DNA of 64,000 nucleotides from Tepidiforma thermophila (GCF_002563855.1 NZ_PDJQ01000001.1:1736001-1800000); one strand, 5' to 3'. Shown: positions 16,774 through 25,028, counted from the first letter of the stretch. Made by a program: numbers and translations. Notes: generated by a model not told the origin, from the letters alone.

Positions 16774-17934
16774 TTAGCCGCGCGGCAGGCCGAGACCCCG
16801 AGTGGCGATGATATTCTTCTGCACCTCCGTGGTGCCGCCGGCAATCGTCGCGGAAACCGCCTGCATGTAGCCCATCGATGCGCGGTTTCGGATGTTGCCG
16901 TACATCCCGTAAAGGTGCATGGAGAGGTTCGCGATGCGCTGGCTGAGCTCGCTGGTGAAGAGCTTGCACATGCTCGCCTCGTAGTTCGGGATCTTCCCCG
17001 CGGCCTGCATCGAGACAACGCGGTAGCTCAGCATCTTCGCGACCTCAGCCTCAATCCAGCGGTCGGCGAACTCGCGCCGCACGCTGTCGCTGTGGAACTT
17101 CGCCTCCTTGCCCTGCTTCGCCTGGCGCATCAGCCCCTCGAGCTGCTTGCGGATACCCACAGCAGACCCGATGGACGAGCGTTCGAAGTCCAGCGTGGTG
17201 GTGCCGACGTACCAGCCGCGGTTCTCTTCGCCGACACGGTTCTTGACGGGCACGCGCACGTCTTCGAAGAACACCTCGTTGAACGTCTGGGTGCCGGCAA
17301 GGGTCGTCAGGGGCCGCACGGTGATGCCGGGCGACTTCATGTCCACCAGCAGGTAGGTGATGCCGCGGTGCTTGGGCGCGTCCGGGTCGGTGCGCACCAG
17401 CATGTACATCCAGTCCGCGAACTGGGCGCCCGTCGTCCAGATTTTCTGGCCATTAATGACATAATCATCGCCATCGCGGACGGCGCGGGTTTGCAGGCTG
17501 GCGAGGTCGGAGCCGGCCCCGGGTTCGCTGTAGCCCTGGCACCAGATCACCTCGCCCCGCAGGATTTTGCCGAGGTGCTCTTCCTTCTGCTCCTCGGTGC
17601 CATGCTCGATGAGGGTCGGCCCGATCATCATCACGCCGAAGCCGCCGACGTTGGCGGGCAGCCCGGCCTCGGCGAACTCCTCGTTCATGATGAACTGCTC
17701 GACGACACTCATGTCAGCACCGCCGTACTTCTTCGGCCAGGCGGGTGCGATCCAGCCCTTGGCTGCCAGCTTGTCGCGCCATTCCTTAATGGCGCCCATC
17801 CGCGCGAAGAGGCCGCCTTCTCCGCCACCCTCGCTGCCGGCGCGGAGGGCAGCAGGCGCCTCCTTCTCGATGAACTCGCGGACTTCCTTGCGCCATGCCG
17901 CTTCGCGTTCGTTATCGCCGAGATTGATGGCCAT
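16774..17934 (-). CDS. Acyl-CoA dehydrogenase
   Basis: The 386-aa flavoprotein should oxidise an acyl-CoA to the 2-enoyl-CoA, passing electrons to ETF. The N-terminal helical domain (GWIAPAWPKKYGGADMS), the FAD-contact stretch WCQGYSEPGAGSDLASLQT, the beta domain (YVINGQKIWTTGA) and the C-terminal helices are all complete. The pattern resembles long-chain or CaiA/FadE-type enzymes found with CoA-transferases. ATG at 17934 has AAGGAAG 6 nt upstream. The gene is transcribed away from the MBL-fold and acyl-activating genes, suggesting a local lipid or carboxylic acid function. Substrate unknown. Confidence 0.9.
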   Translation of the reverse strand: MAINLGDNEREAAWRKEVREFIEKEAPAALRAGSEGGGEGGLFARMGAIKEWRDKLAAKGWIAPAWPKKYGGADMSVVEQFIMNEEFAEAGLPANVGGFGVMMIGPTLIEHGTEEQKEEHLGKILRGEVIWCQGYSEPGAGSDLASLQTRAVRDGDDYVINGQKIWTTGAQFADWMYMLVRTDPDAPKHRGITYLLVDMKSPGITVRPLTTLAGTQTFNEVFFEDVRVPVKNRVGEENRGWYVGTTTLDFERSSIGSAVGIRKQLEGLMRQAKQGKEAKFHSDSVRREFADRWIEAEVAKMLSYRVVSMQAAGKIPNYEASMCKLFTSELSQRIANLSMHLYGMYGNIRNRASMGYMQAVSATIAGGTTEVQKNIIATRGLGLPRG

Positions 17935-18235
17935 ACGTCTTCCTTTGCTGCTGTCGTGTCTCCCGGAAGGGGAGTTCCGTTTCCCGATTGTGGATGACAG
18001 GTCCCCGGCCCGCAAGCGAACGCCGTTCGAATTCTGTGAGCGCGCTCTCGATAGCTTCCTCGAGAAACTTCAATGGACGCCCGCTTCCCGGCTCGCGACG
18101 CTCGTGATAACCTTCACATTGTCCCACCCGGGTGCGGTGGCCGGAATTGGTTCTGTCCCTTCTCCTACTGCTCTGCTTCCATCTGCCCTCCGGCCGGCCA
18201 CCGCACCGCCCCTCCCTCTGCTATCCTTCCGGCGC
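17935..18235. other. Divergent promoter region
   Basis: About 300 bases separate the divergent acyl-CoA dehydrogenase and MBL-fold genes. TATCCT at 18222-18227 lies 8 nt before the MBL ATG and could be a -10 for a leaderless transcript. No convincing operator or coding frame was found. Confidence 0.4.
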
Positions 18236-18994
18236 ATGACCAAACCAGCCCTCAATCGTCGTCCCGCGTGGCAGGAGCTCAGGCCTCTGCCCTTTCGCCC
18301 CTGCATAGAGGTCGTTCCCGGGCTTTACCAGGTTCGGACCCGGGCATCCCGCGCGTACCTGGTCGTCGATGCGGGCATCACCGTCATTGATACCGGCGCC
18401 CCGGGGTCGGGGGAGCGTATTCTCGAAGCCGTCCGCGACATCGGCCGTTCGCCCGAAGACATCCGCGACATCATCATCACCCACGCGCACATCGACCATG
18501 TCGGCGGCCTCCCTGAACTCCAGCGGTGGGTGCCGGCGCGCACCGGGATTCACCTGGCTGAGGCGCGCGACGTCGAAAGCGACGAACCCCTGCCAAATCC
18601 GTTCGCGCACGCCCTGCTTGCGCGGATTTGTGAACCGTATCTGTTGCGGGTCGATCCGGGCCCCGCGCGCATCGACGTCTACCTCCGTGATGGCGACGAA
18701 TTCCCGGCGCTTGGCGGGATGCGCATCATCCACGTCCCCGGTCACACGCCGGGCTCCATCGCCCTTCACTTCCCCGAGCGCGGTGTGCTGATTGTTGGCG
18801 ATGCTATGCAGTATCGATTCGGCAGGCTCATGCCCCCGCACCGCCTGTTCACCCGTGATATGGCCCAGGCTACCGCCTCCATCCGCAGGCTGGCGGAGCT
18901 GGATTTCGACACCCTCTGTTTCAGCCATTTCCGGCCCATCGTCCGTGACGCCGACCTGAAGGTGCGCGAGTTCGCGCGCTCCTTGCCTGCATGA
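18236..18994 (+). CDS. MBL-fold metallo-hydrolase
   Basis: The 252-aa protein has the metallo-beta-lactamase fold. THAHIDHVGG is the HxHxDH dinuclear metal motif, VPGHTPGS and GDAMQ supply further ligands, and FSHFRP gives the last His. Such proteins hydrolyse thioesters, lactones or phosphoesters. The gene's stop overlaps the next start in ATGA, so it is translationally coupled to the acyl-activating fusion; a thioesterase-like role on acyl-CoA or acyl-ACP is a reasonable inference. Confidence 0.87.
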   Translation: MTKPALNRRPAWQELRPLPFRPCIEVVPGLYQVRTRASRAYLVVDAGITVIDTGAPGSGERILEAVRDIGRSPEDIRDIIITHAHIDHVGGLPELQRWVPARTGIHLAEARDVESDEPLPNPFAHALLARICEPYLLRVDPGPARIDVYLRDGDEFPALGGMRIIHVPGHTPGSIALHFPERGVLIVGDAMQYRFGRLMPPHRLFTRDMAQATASIRRLAELDFDTLCFSHFRPIVRDADLKVREFARSLPA

Positions 18995-21441
18995 ACACGC
19001 TCGTCGAGCTGCTCGAAGCTTCGGCAGCGCGCTACCCCGACCGCGTGGCGCTGACGATGCGGGCCGGCGTGCGCGCCACGCGGTACACCTACGCCGAGCT
19101 GCTGCGACGCTCGCACGCCTGGGCCCGCCTGCTGGCCAGCCGCGGAGTGAGCAAGGGGGACCGGGTCATCGCCTGGGCCCCGAACCAGCCCGAGTGGGTC
19201 GCCGCGATGTTCGGCACGTTCATCGCCGGCGGCGTGCTGGTGCCGCTCGATGTGCGCAGCTCGCCGGAGTTCGTTGCCCGCGTTGTGGCAAGGGTTGAGC
19301 CGAAGGCAGCTTTCGCCGGACGAAGCCAGGCCGAGGAACTTGCCCGGCTCGAGGTGCCGGCCCTCGTTCTCGAGGGCGTGCGCCCGCCGCTCGATGGGCC
19401 GTTCCTTGGCCCTCCGCTGTCGGGAGCCGACCTGGCAGAAGTCATCTTCACCTCCGGCACCACCGGCGACCCGAAGGGCGTGATGCTGACCCACCGGAAC
19501 ATTGTCGCCAATGTCGAATCCGGCCTGTCGGTCATCGATATCGGCCCGGGGACGCGCATGCTGTCGCTGCTTCCGCTGAGCCATATGTTCGAACAGACTG
19601 CCGGCTGCTTCGCGCCCATCGCAGCCGGCGCCGCCGTCTGTTACCCGGCGAGCCGGCAGCCCGCATCCCTGAGCCGCGTCATGCAGGAAGGGAAGCCGAC
19701 CGTGATTATCGGCGTGCCGCAGGTGCTCAGCCTGCTGATGGCCGGCATCGAGCGGGAGGCGGCGGCCCACGGCCGCCTGGGCCTCCTCCGGATGATGCGC
19801 CGCATTTCCCAGCCGCTCCCTGCGCGCGGGCGGAGGCTCGTCTTCCACCCTGTTCTTTCGCGGTTCGGTGGTGCGCTGGACTTCGTCGCCAGCGGGGGCG
19901 CCCCCCTCGACCCCGAGGTCCAGCTCAAGTGGGAAGCGATGGGCATCGCCGTCGTGGAGGGGTACGGAACGACCGAGTGCGCACCCATCGTCACCATCAA
20001 CCCGCGCGAAGACCGGCGCGTGGGGAGCGTCGGGCGACCGCTGCCGGGCCAGCAGGTGCGTATCGCCGATGACGGCGAGGTCCTGACGCGCGGGGAGAAT
20101 GTCTTCATCGGCTACTGGCAGGCGCCCGAGGCGACCGCAGCGGCGTTCGATGGCGACTGGTACCGCACCGGTGACCTTGGCTACCTGCAGGATGGCTACC
20201 TCTACCTCAAGGGCCGGAAGAAGGACCTCATCGTCCTCGCCGACGGACAAAATGTGTACCCGGAGGATATCGAAGCGGTCCTCCGGCGGCAGCCAGGCGT
20301 AACCGACGCAGTCGTCCTCGGGCTCGCCGTCGATGGGCAGGTTCGTCTTCACGCCGTCATTGCGGAGGCCGCGCCAGGGTCAGCTGCGGAAGCAGTCCGG
20401 CGCGCGAACCAGCAGCTCGATGCGCGCCAGCAGATCCTCGGCTGGAGCACCTGGCCGGAGCCGGATTTCCCGCGGACACACACGCTGAAGGTGCGCCGGC
20501 CGCTGGTCGAGGCGTACCTCCGCGAACACCAGCCGCCGCCGGCACCCCCGCAGCAGGAGGTTGCCGACCCGCTTCTCCGCATCATCGCGGCGCTCCGCCG
20601 CACCGACGCACCGCTCGACGATGCGACGAACCTTGGGGCAGACCTCGGGCTCGATTCACTGGCCCGGGTCGAGCTGCTCTCTGCTGTTGAAGACGAGCTG
20701 GGCGTCTACGTGGACGATGCCGACGTCGGCCCGCAGACTACCATCGGTGAGCTTCGGCGCATGGTAGCCAAAGGCGAACGGAAGGTGCGCATCCGAAAGT
20801 TCCCCACCTGGCCGCGCTGGCGCACGGTCCAGTGGCTTCGGCACGCCCTCCTCTCCTTTTTTGTGTTCCCGCTCCTCCGTATTGGCTACAGCGTGGAGGT
20901 GCGCGGCCGGGAGCGGTTCGCGACCGTTCAGCAGCCCTGTCTCATCATCGCCAACCACAACATGCACCTCGACCAGGCGATGCTCCTGCGGAGCATGCCC
21001 CCCGGCTTCCGGCGCCGGGTGGCGATCGCAGCCGCGGCCAGCGACATCTTCGGAAACCGGTTGCGCGGCTTTTTCGCCAGTCTGCTGGGGAACGCCTTCC
21101 CGTTCGCCAAAGAGGGGTCCGGCGTCCGCGAGAGCCTGGAATACGTCGCGAAGATGCTTGGCGAGGGGTGGAACGTGCTGATCTTCCCCGAGGGGAAGCT
21201 GACCGTCATCGGTCCAATGCAGCCCTTCAAGTCGGGCACGGGCTTGCTCGCGGTCGAGACCGGCGTCCCGGTTTTGCCGATGCGGATCGATGTGCTCCGG
21301 CCGGGCTTCTACGAAGGGAAGTGGCTGCCCCACCCGCGGGCGCGGGTGCGCGTCAGCATCGGCGAGCCGATCCGGTTCGAACCCGGGACCTCGTACCAGG
21401 AGGCAACGCGGCGGCTGGAAGAAGCGGTCCGGAACGCCTGA
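18991..21441 (+). CDS. Fusion of acyl-activating enzyme, acyl carrier domain and PlsC-type acyltransferase
   Basis: The 816-aa protein has three domains. Residues 1-510 are an ANL adenylating domain with SGTTGDPKG (155-163), GYGTTE, YRTGDLG and the C-terminal catalytic Lys K500 in THTLKVRR. Residues about 530-595 are a phosphopantetheine-binding carrier with S556 in LGLDSLARV. Residues about 610-816 are an acyltransferase with NHNMHLD (His656/Asp661) and FPEG (732-735). It should activate a fatty acid, hold it on its own carrier and transfer it to a lysophospholipid or glycerol phosphate. E. coli Aas has the reverse domain order and lacks the internal carrier. It is coupled to the upstream MBL hydrolase. 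Confidence 0.9.
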   Translation: MNTLVELLEASAARYPDRVALTMRAGVRATRYTYAELLRRSHAWARLLASRGVSKGDRVIAWAPNQPEWVAAMFGTFIAGGVLVPLDVRSSPEFVARVVARVEPKAAFAGRSQAEELARLEVPALVLEGVRPPLDGPFLGPPLSGADLAEVIFTSGTTGDPKGVMLTHRNIVANVESGLSVIDIGPGTRMLSLLPLSHMFEQTAGCFAPIAAGAAVCYPASRQPASLSRVMQEGKPTVIIGVPQVLSLLMAGIEREAAAHGRLGLLRMMRRISQPLPARGRRLVFHPVLSRFGGALDFVASGGAPLDPEVQLKWEAMGIAVVEGYGTTECAPIVTINPREDRRVGSVGRPLPGQQVRIADDGEVLTRGENVFIGYWQAPEATAAAFDGDWYRTGDLGYLQDGYLYLKGRKKDLIVLADGQNVYPEDIEAVLRRQPGVTDAVVLGLAVDGQVRLHAVIAEAAPGSAAEAVRRANQQLDARQQILGWSTWPEPDFPRTHTLKVRRPLVEAYLREHQPPPAPPQQEVADPLLRIIAALRRTDAPLDDATNLGADLGLDSLARVELLSAVEDELGVYVDDADVGPQTTIGELRRMVAKGERKVRIRKFPTWPRWRTVQWLRHALLSFFVFPLLRIGYSVEVRGRERFATVQQPCLIIANHNMHLDQAMLLRSMPPGFRRRVAIAAAASDIFGNRLRGFFASLLGNAFPFAKEGSGVRESLEYVAKMLGEGWNVLIFPEGKLTVIGPMQPFKSGTGLLAVETGVPVLPMRIDVLRPGFYEGKWLPHPRARVRVSIGEPIRFEPGTSYQEATRRLEEAVRNA

Positions 21442-21451
21442 GGCGCTGGCC

Positions 21452-21733
21452 TCAGGACGCGCCGCCGGCGACCGCGGGCACGATGCTCACCTCGTCCCCG
21501 TCCTTGAGGGCCGTCTGGAGCCCGTCCAGGAACCGGACGTCGTCGCCGTTAACATAAATGTTGACGAACCGCCGAATCTGCCCGGCTTCGTCGACCATCC
21601 GCTCCTTGATGCCCGGGTAGGCACTCTCGAGGTTGTCGACGAGCAGCGCGAGGGTCGCTCCTTCCGCCGTCACCGTCGGCTGATTCCCGGTGAGCGGTCG
21701 GAGCGGCTGGGGAATGCGGACATGAATCGGCAC
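21452..21733 (-). CDS. MoaD/ThiS-like ubiquitin-fold sulfur carrier with masked diglycine
   Basis: The 93-aa protein has the beta-grasp pattern of MoaD/ThiS/CysO carriers, with FVNIYVNGDDVRFLDG and LKDGDEVSIVPAVAGG near the end. The diglycine (residues 90-91) is followed by Ala-Ser instead of ending the chain. Activation by an E1-like enzyme would need removal of these two residues, probably by a JAMM-type peptidase. It is the last gene of the operon with the NIL protein and threonine-synthase-like enzyme, behind a SAM riboswitch, so it probably donates sulfur for a sulfur amino acid rather than molybdopterin. No E1 or JAMM gene is in the window. Confidence 0.85.
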   Translation of the reverse strand: MPIHVRIPQPLRPLTGNQPTVTAEGATLALLVDNLESAYPGIKERMVDEAGQIRRFVNIYVNGDDVRFLDGLQTALKDGDEVSIVPAVAGGAS

Positions 21734-21805
21734 GGTCTGTTCCTTCCTTGCGTCTTCGGAAATTGATCACATGCGGCATAGTGATTGCAACGCGGAGGGG
21801 CCTGC

Positions 21806-22048
21806 TTAACCCTCGACCACATCGCCCGTCACCGGGTCGACCCGGACCCCGCGCTCCTGGGCCCAGGCGATGCTGCGTTCGATCTCATCCGGTTCACCCT
21901 CGAGCTCGAGCACAACCCACCCCGTTTTCTCGTCAACGTCGGCCATCCGGACGTTGGTGATGACCTGGAACTCGTGGCCGAGGCGGTAGATGATCGGCTC
22001 CCGGATGAGGTTTTCGGGAAAGGTAAACCGGACACGTTTGACGGCCAT
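21806..22048 (-). CDS. NIL-domain protein
   Basis: This 80-aa protein is a stand-alone NIL domain, a ferredoxin-like fold first seen at the C-terminus of the methionine importer ATPase MetN, where it binds methionine and inhibits transport. Diagnostic features are VRFTFPENLIREPIIYRLG, VRMADVDEKTGWVVLELEG and the AWAQERGVRV end. Its ATG overlaps the stop of the threonine-synthase-like gene (ATGA), so the two are coupled. Ligand-responsive control of the neighbouring enzyme, or a structural role in sulfur transfer, is inferred. Confidence 0.88.
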   Translation of the reverse strand: MAVKRVRFTFPENLIREPIIYRLGHEFQVITNVRMADVDEKTGWVVLELEGEPDEIERSIAWAQERGVRVDPVTGDVVEG

Positions 22049-23292
22049 CAGGCGACTCCCTGTGCCAAACGGGCACCGTAGGCAGCTTCGAAGCTCTCAA
22101 TCGTGGCGTCAATCTCGAGCGGCGGGTTGAGCGCCTCGGCCACTGCTTCGACCGTCTTGAACCCGGCGCCCGTGATGAACGCCACGGTGAGCTCGTCAGG
22201 GTGAATTCTGCCCTGTTCGGCCAGCTGCTTCAGCGAGGCGATGGTGACGCCGCCTGCCGTCTCGGCGAAGATCCCTTCCGTTTCGGCCAGCAGCTTCATC
22301 CCGGCAACGATCTCGTCGTCGGTCACGCTCCCGCAGGCGCCGCCCGTCTCCTTGAGCTGCACGAGGCTGTAATAGCCGTCGGCCGGGTTGCCGATTGCGA
22401 GCGATTTGGCGATCGTGTTCGGCCGCTGCGGACGGAAGTTCATCGAACCTTCCTGCCACGCGGTCGCGACCGGCGAGCAGCCGGCAGCCTGTGCCCCGCT
22501 CATCCGCGTCTTCGGCTCATCGATGAGTCCGGTCTTCCAGAGCTCCTGGAGCCCCTTACGAATCTTCACGAAGAGCGAACCGCTCGCAATCGGTACGACG
22601 CAATGGTCGGGGGCCCGCCAGCCGAGCTGTTCGGCAACCTCGAAGCCGAGCGTCTTCGAGCCTTCCGAGTAGTACGGGCGGACATTCACATTGACGAACG
22701 CCCAGTTGTACGAGCCGGCCAGCTCGGCGCAGAGGCGGTTCACCGCATCGTAGTTGCCGCGCACCTTCACCAGCGTCGGCCCGTAGATGCTCGAACCGAG
22801 CACCTTCCCCAGTTCGAGGTCGTGCGGAATGAACACGACAGCCTCCATCCCGGCTGCAGCGGCGTGCGCGCTCACGCTGTTCGCAAGGTTGCCCGTGCTG
22901 GCGCAGGCCAGCTTGTCGTACCCCAGCTCCCTGGCGCGGCTGGCTGCGACCGCCACCACGCGGTCCTTGAACGACCAGGTCGGGTTGACCGTGTCGTTCT
23001 TGATGTACAGGTGGTTCAATCCCAGCGCCTTGCCCAGGTTCTTCGCCCGAATGAGCGGAGTAAATCCGGCCCCGATATCGATGGCAGCATCCGGGTCGCA
23101 CGGCAGGTAGTCCCGGTAGCGCCACAGTGAGGCCGGCCCGCGCTCGATCCGGTCCCGGGAAACCGACTTCCGAATGGCGTCGTAGTCGTACGTAACCTCA
23201 ACCGGCCCGAAGCAGAAGTCGCACACGTGTCGCGCTTCGAGCGCGTACTCACGGTGACACTCGCGACAACGGAGATTTTTGGCAAAGCTCAT
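22048..23292 (-). CDS. Threonine-synthase-like PLP enzyme with N-terminal zinc ribbon
   Basis: The 414-aa fold-type II PLP enzyme has an N-terminal Cys4 zinc ribbon (C9, C12, C24, C27) and the PLP lysine K109 in NPTWSFKDR. The phosphate-binding STGNLANS, seen as CASTGNLANSVSAHA, and the C-terminal TGAGFKTVEAV are family features. Classical ThrC converts O-phosphohomoserine to threonine; here the residue two before the Lys-Phe pair is Trp where NPTGSFKDR is usual. With a SAM-I riboswitch upstream and NIL and sulfur-carrier genes downstream, sulfhydrylation of O-phosphohomoserine or a related ester is a serious alternative to threonine synthesis. ATG at 23292 has GGGAGGAAG upstream. Confidence 0.85.
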   Translation of the reverse strand: MSFAKNLRCRECHREYALEARHVCDFCFGPVEVTYDYDAIRKSVSRDRIERGPASLWRYRDYLPCDPDAAIDIGAGFTPLIRAKNLGKALGLNHLYIKNDTVNPTWSFKDRVVAVAASRARELGYDKLACASTGNLANSVSAHAAAAGMEAVVFIPHDLELGKVLGSSIYGPTLVKVRGNYDAVNRLCAELAGSYNWAFVNVNVRPYYSEGSKTLGFEVAEQLGWRAPDHCVVPIASGSLFVKIRKGLQELWKTGLIDEPKTRMSGAQAAGCSPVATAWQEGSMNFRPQRPNTIAKSLAIGNPADGYYSLVQLKETGGACGSVTDDEIVAGMKLLAETEGIFAETAGGVTIASLKQLAEQGRIHPDELTVAFITGAGFKTVEAVAEALNPPLEIDATIESFEAAYGARLAQGVA

Positions 23293-23378
23293 GCTCTTCC
23301 TCCCTGAGCGGTGGGCCCGCAGCAGCCCCGGCGCGGCTGCGCAGTGCTCGGCGGGCAACGGCGTCGACGGTACGGGAG

Positions 23379-23397
23379 GCCCCTCCTCGTGAGGGGC
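23379..23397 (-). promoter_or_regulatory. Hairpin in the riboswitch-controlled leader
   Basis: GCCCCTC and GAGGGGC form a 7-bp stem with a 5-nt loop, about 85 nt upstream of the start codon and about 80 nt after the SAM-I aptamer. No T-run follows, so it could be a GC-only terminator, part of a translation-control platform, or neutral. Confidence 0.4.
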
Positions 23398-23478
23398 TAG
23401 AGCATGACCATTCGGCCCAGGAACTCAACCATCTCGGCATCTCCTCGTTCCGCGTGGGCCGTGTTTCGGAGCGAAGTC

Positions 23479-23592
23479 GCTCTCATCTTTCCCCCAGGGA
23501 GAACCCGGGAGGCCGGACTTGGCACCTTACCCATCCGGGCAGGTTGCCGGGGTTTCATCGGGCCGGTCCCTCAACCCCATCTCGATACGAGC
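23479..23592 (-). promoter_or_regulatory. SAM-I riboswitch aptamer
   Basis: Read on the minus strand, all conserved SAM-I (S-box) blocks are present in order: the P1 5' side with ATCGAGA, then GAGGGACCGGCCCGATGA, AACCCCGGCAACC, AGGTGCCAAGTCCGGC and the closing GGAAAGATGAGAG. The aptamer is about 114 nt long and 187 nt upstream of the threonine-synthase-like gene, with nothing between but leader. SAM binding normally turns expression off. The hairpin GAGCGA/TCGCTC at 23469-23482 shares bases with the 3' side of P1 and could be the alternative structure. Confidence 0.95.
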
Positions 23593-23621
23593 GGCCACGT
23601 TCGCGGGATTTCTACCAATGC

Positions 23622-23639
23622 TAGCACGACGGCGTGCTA
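23622..23639 (-). repeat. Inverted repeat between the lipoprotein gene and the SAM riboswitch
   Basis: TAGCACG and CGTGCTA form a 7-bp inverted repeat with a 4-nt centre. It lies after the lipoprotein stop and just before the riboswitch, on the same strand. It could end the upstream operon or act as an operator; a TAGCAT hexamer (23623-23618, minus strand) overlaps it and could be the -10 for the riboswitch transcript. Confidence 0.45.
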
Positions 23640-23659
23640 ACGCGACAACCAGTTATGCC

Positions 23660-25027
23660 TCAGGTTACCGGCTCCAGGCCCAAAGCGCGGATGACCTCGA
23701 CCAGGTCAGCGATGTCAAACACCCGGCCGAGCAGGTCATCGAGCTGGCGCAGGTCGAATGGGTCTCCCGCGCCAATCCCCGCTGCGGTTGCGAGCACGGT
23801 CATGTATGCAGCCGCCAGCGGTTCCGTCGGCGACTCGAGGGTCGTGACCGTCGGGTACGCCTGCGCGACAAATTCCGCGAATGAGCGCTGCGGGGCGTTC
23901 GTGTCGGGGAGAACTTTCATGACTCCCGGAGAGCGGAGCACGCCGATCGACTCGGGCCACACACCTCCACTGTTGATGAAGGCGAGAGCATCAATCCGCA
24001 GCTCTCTGGCGAGCCGGGTACGCTCCCTGACCAGTGATGGGTCGGCCGCGAGGAGCTGTAGATACAGGAGGGTGTCGAAGGCCGTCGCAGCCACTTCTTC
24101 GACTTTGCTGTCGAAACGGTCGCAGTGCACGGCCTCATGCGCGAGGAGCGGCATGAGGAGCTCGATCCGCTCGTCACGCAGGCCCGGGTCGACCGATAGA
24201 ACCCGGGCGCCGTTGCCCGCGTAGGTCACCCGGGCGAGCAGCCGCTCGCTCCCCGGCGGAGGGCGAAAGTCGATCGACGCTGCCGGGAGCCCGGTACAGT
24301 TCTGTGCTGTCAGGAGATCGGCGAGGGCAGGTTCGGCGAATGTGCCGACAAGCCCGGCGAGCGCAGCCCGGAGTTTCGGGGACGGCACGACCGCAGCCGG
24401 GATTGCGTCATAGATCGCGAGGGCTTCGACGATACTCGCCGCAGCCATCCCCCGCTGCCGGAGGTGGCGCTCGAGCTCGAGCCGCATCATGGCGGGGTCA
24501 TCGGCGGCCGGGTCCGGCGGGCGCGGTGATGGCGGGTCGAAGAACGCTGGGTCCGCCGGCGTGAGCGCGGCGGATGCCAGCAGCGCGATGACTGGCTCGA
24601 GTCCACCGGTCACCTCAGCATCAATGGTCCCGGCGGCGCCCGGAGCGAACGCCCGCCGCGAAATCCGCAGCGTGCTCCCCCTCGTCACAAGTGCGTCGAC
24701 CTCGAGCACTACCTGTCGCCGGTCGGCCGGGCTCCGTTCGGCATGCCTGACCAGCACACGCTTCGTGCTGCCGTCGGCCTGCAGCACATCAACCTCGAAA
24801 TGGGATGCGAGCGGGATCCGGGACTCGGCGGGGACCGCCGGGCCATCGAATGTGACGGTCACGGCGGTTCGTGTGGTTGCCAGGCCATCCTCTCGCACGC
24901 GCTCAGCGGTTACGGAGACAACCCCGGGGATGGTAGGCGCCGCACGTTCCTCCCTGCACCCCGACAACAGGACAAGCAGGACCCATCCGCTCAACCCGAG
25001 AAGCAGGCGAGCGCGAGTCCCGCCCAT
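23660..25027 (-). CDS. Large lipoprotein with a HExxH metallopeptidase-like motif
   Basis: The 455-aa product has a signal peptide ending LLSGC (lipobox Cys24), an Ig-like beta region at about residues 35-140 (TVTFDGPAVPAES, VLEVDALVTRGSTL), a proline-rich linker, and a helical C-terminal half with LLAHEAVHCDRFDSKVEE. HEAVH at 297-301 with nearby Glu310/311 looks like a zinc site, so a surface peptidase is possible, but no known family was recognised. It begins one nucleotide after the enoyl-CoA hydratase gene ends, on the same strand. ATG at 25027 begins the signal peptide. Confidence 0.75.
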   Translation of the reverse strand: MGGTRARLLLGLSGWVLLVLLSGCREERAAPTIPGVVSVTAERVREDGLATTRTAVTVTFDGPAVPAESRIPLASHFEVDVLQADGSTKRVLVRHAERSPADRRQVVLEVDALVTRGSTLRISRRAFAPGAAGTIDAEVTGGLEPVIALLASAALTPADPAFFDPPSPRPPDPAADDPAMMRLELERHLRQRGMAAASIVEALAIYDAIPAAVVPSPKLRAALAGLVGTFAEPALADLLTAQNCTGLPAASIDFRPPPGSERLLARVTYAGNGARVLSVDPGLRDERIELLMPLLAHEAVHCDRFDSKVEEVAATAFDTLLYLQLLAADPSLVRERTRLARELRIDALAFINSGGVWPESIGVLRSPGVMKVLPDTNAPQRSFAEFVAQAYPTVTTLESPTEPLAAAYMTVLATAAGIGAGDPFDLRQLDDLLGRVFDIADLVEVIRALGLEPVT

Positions 25028-25028
25028 A

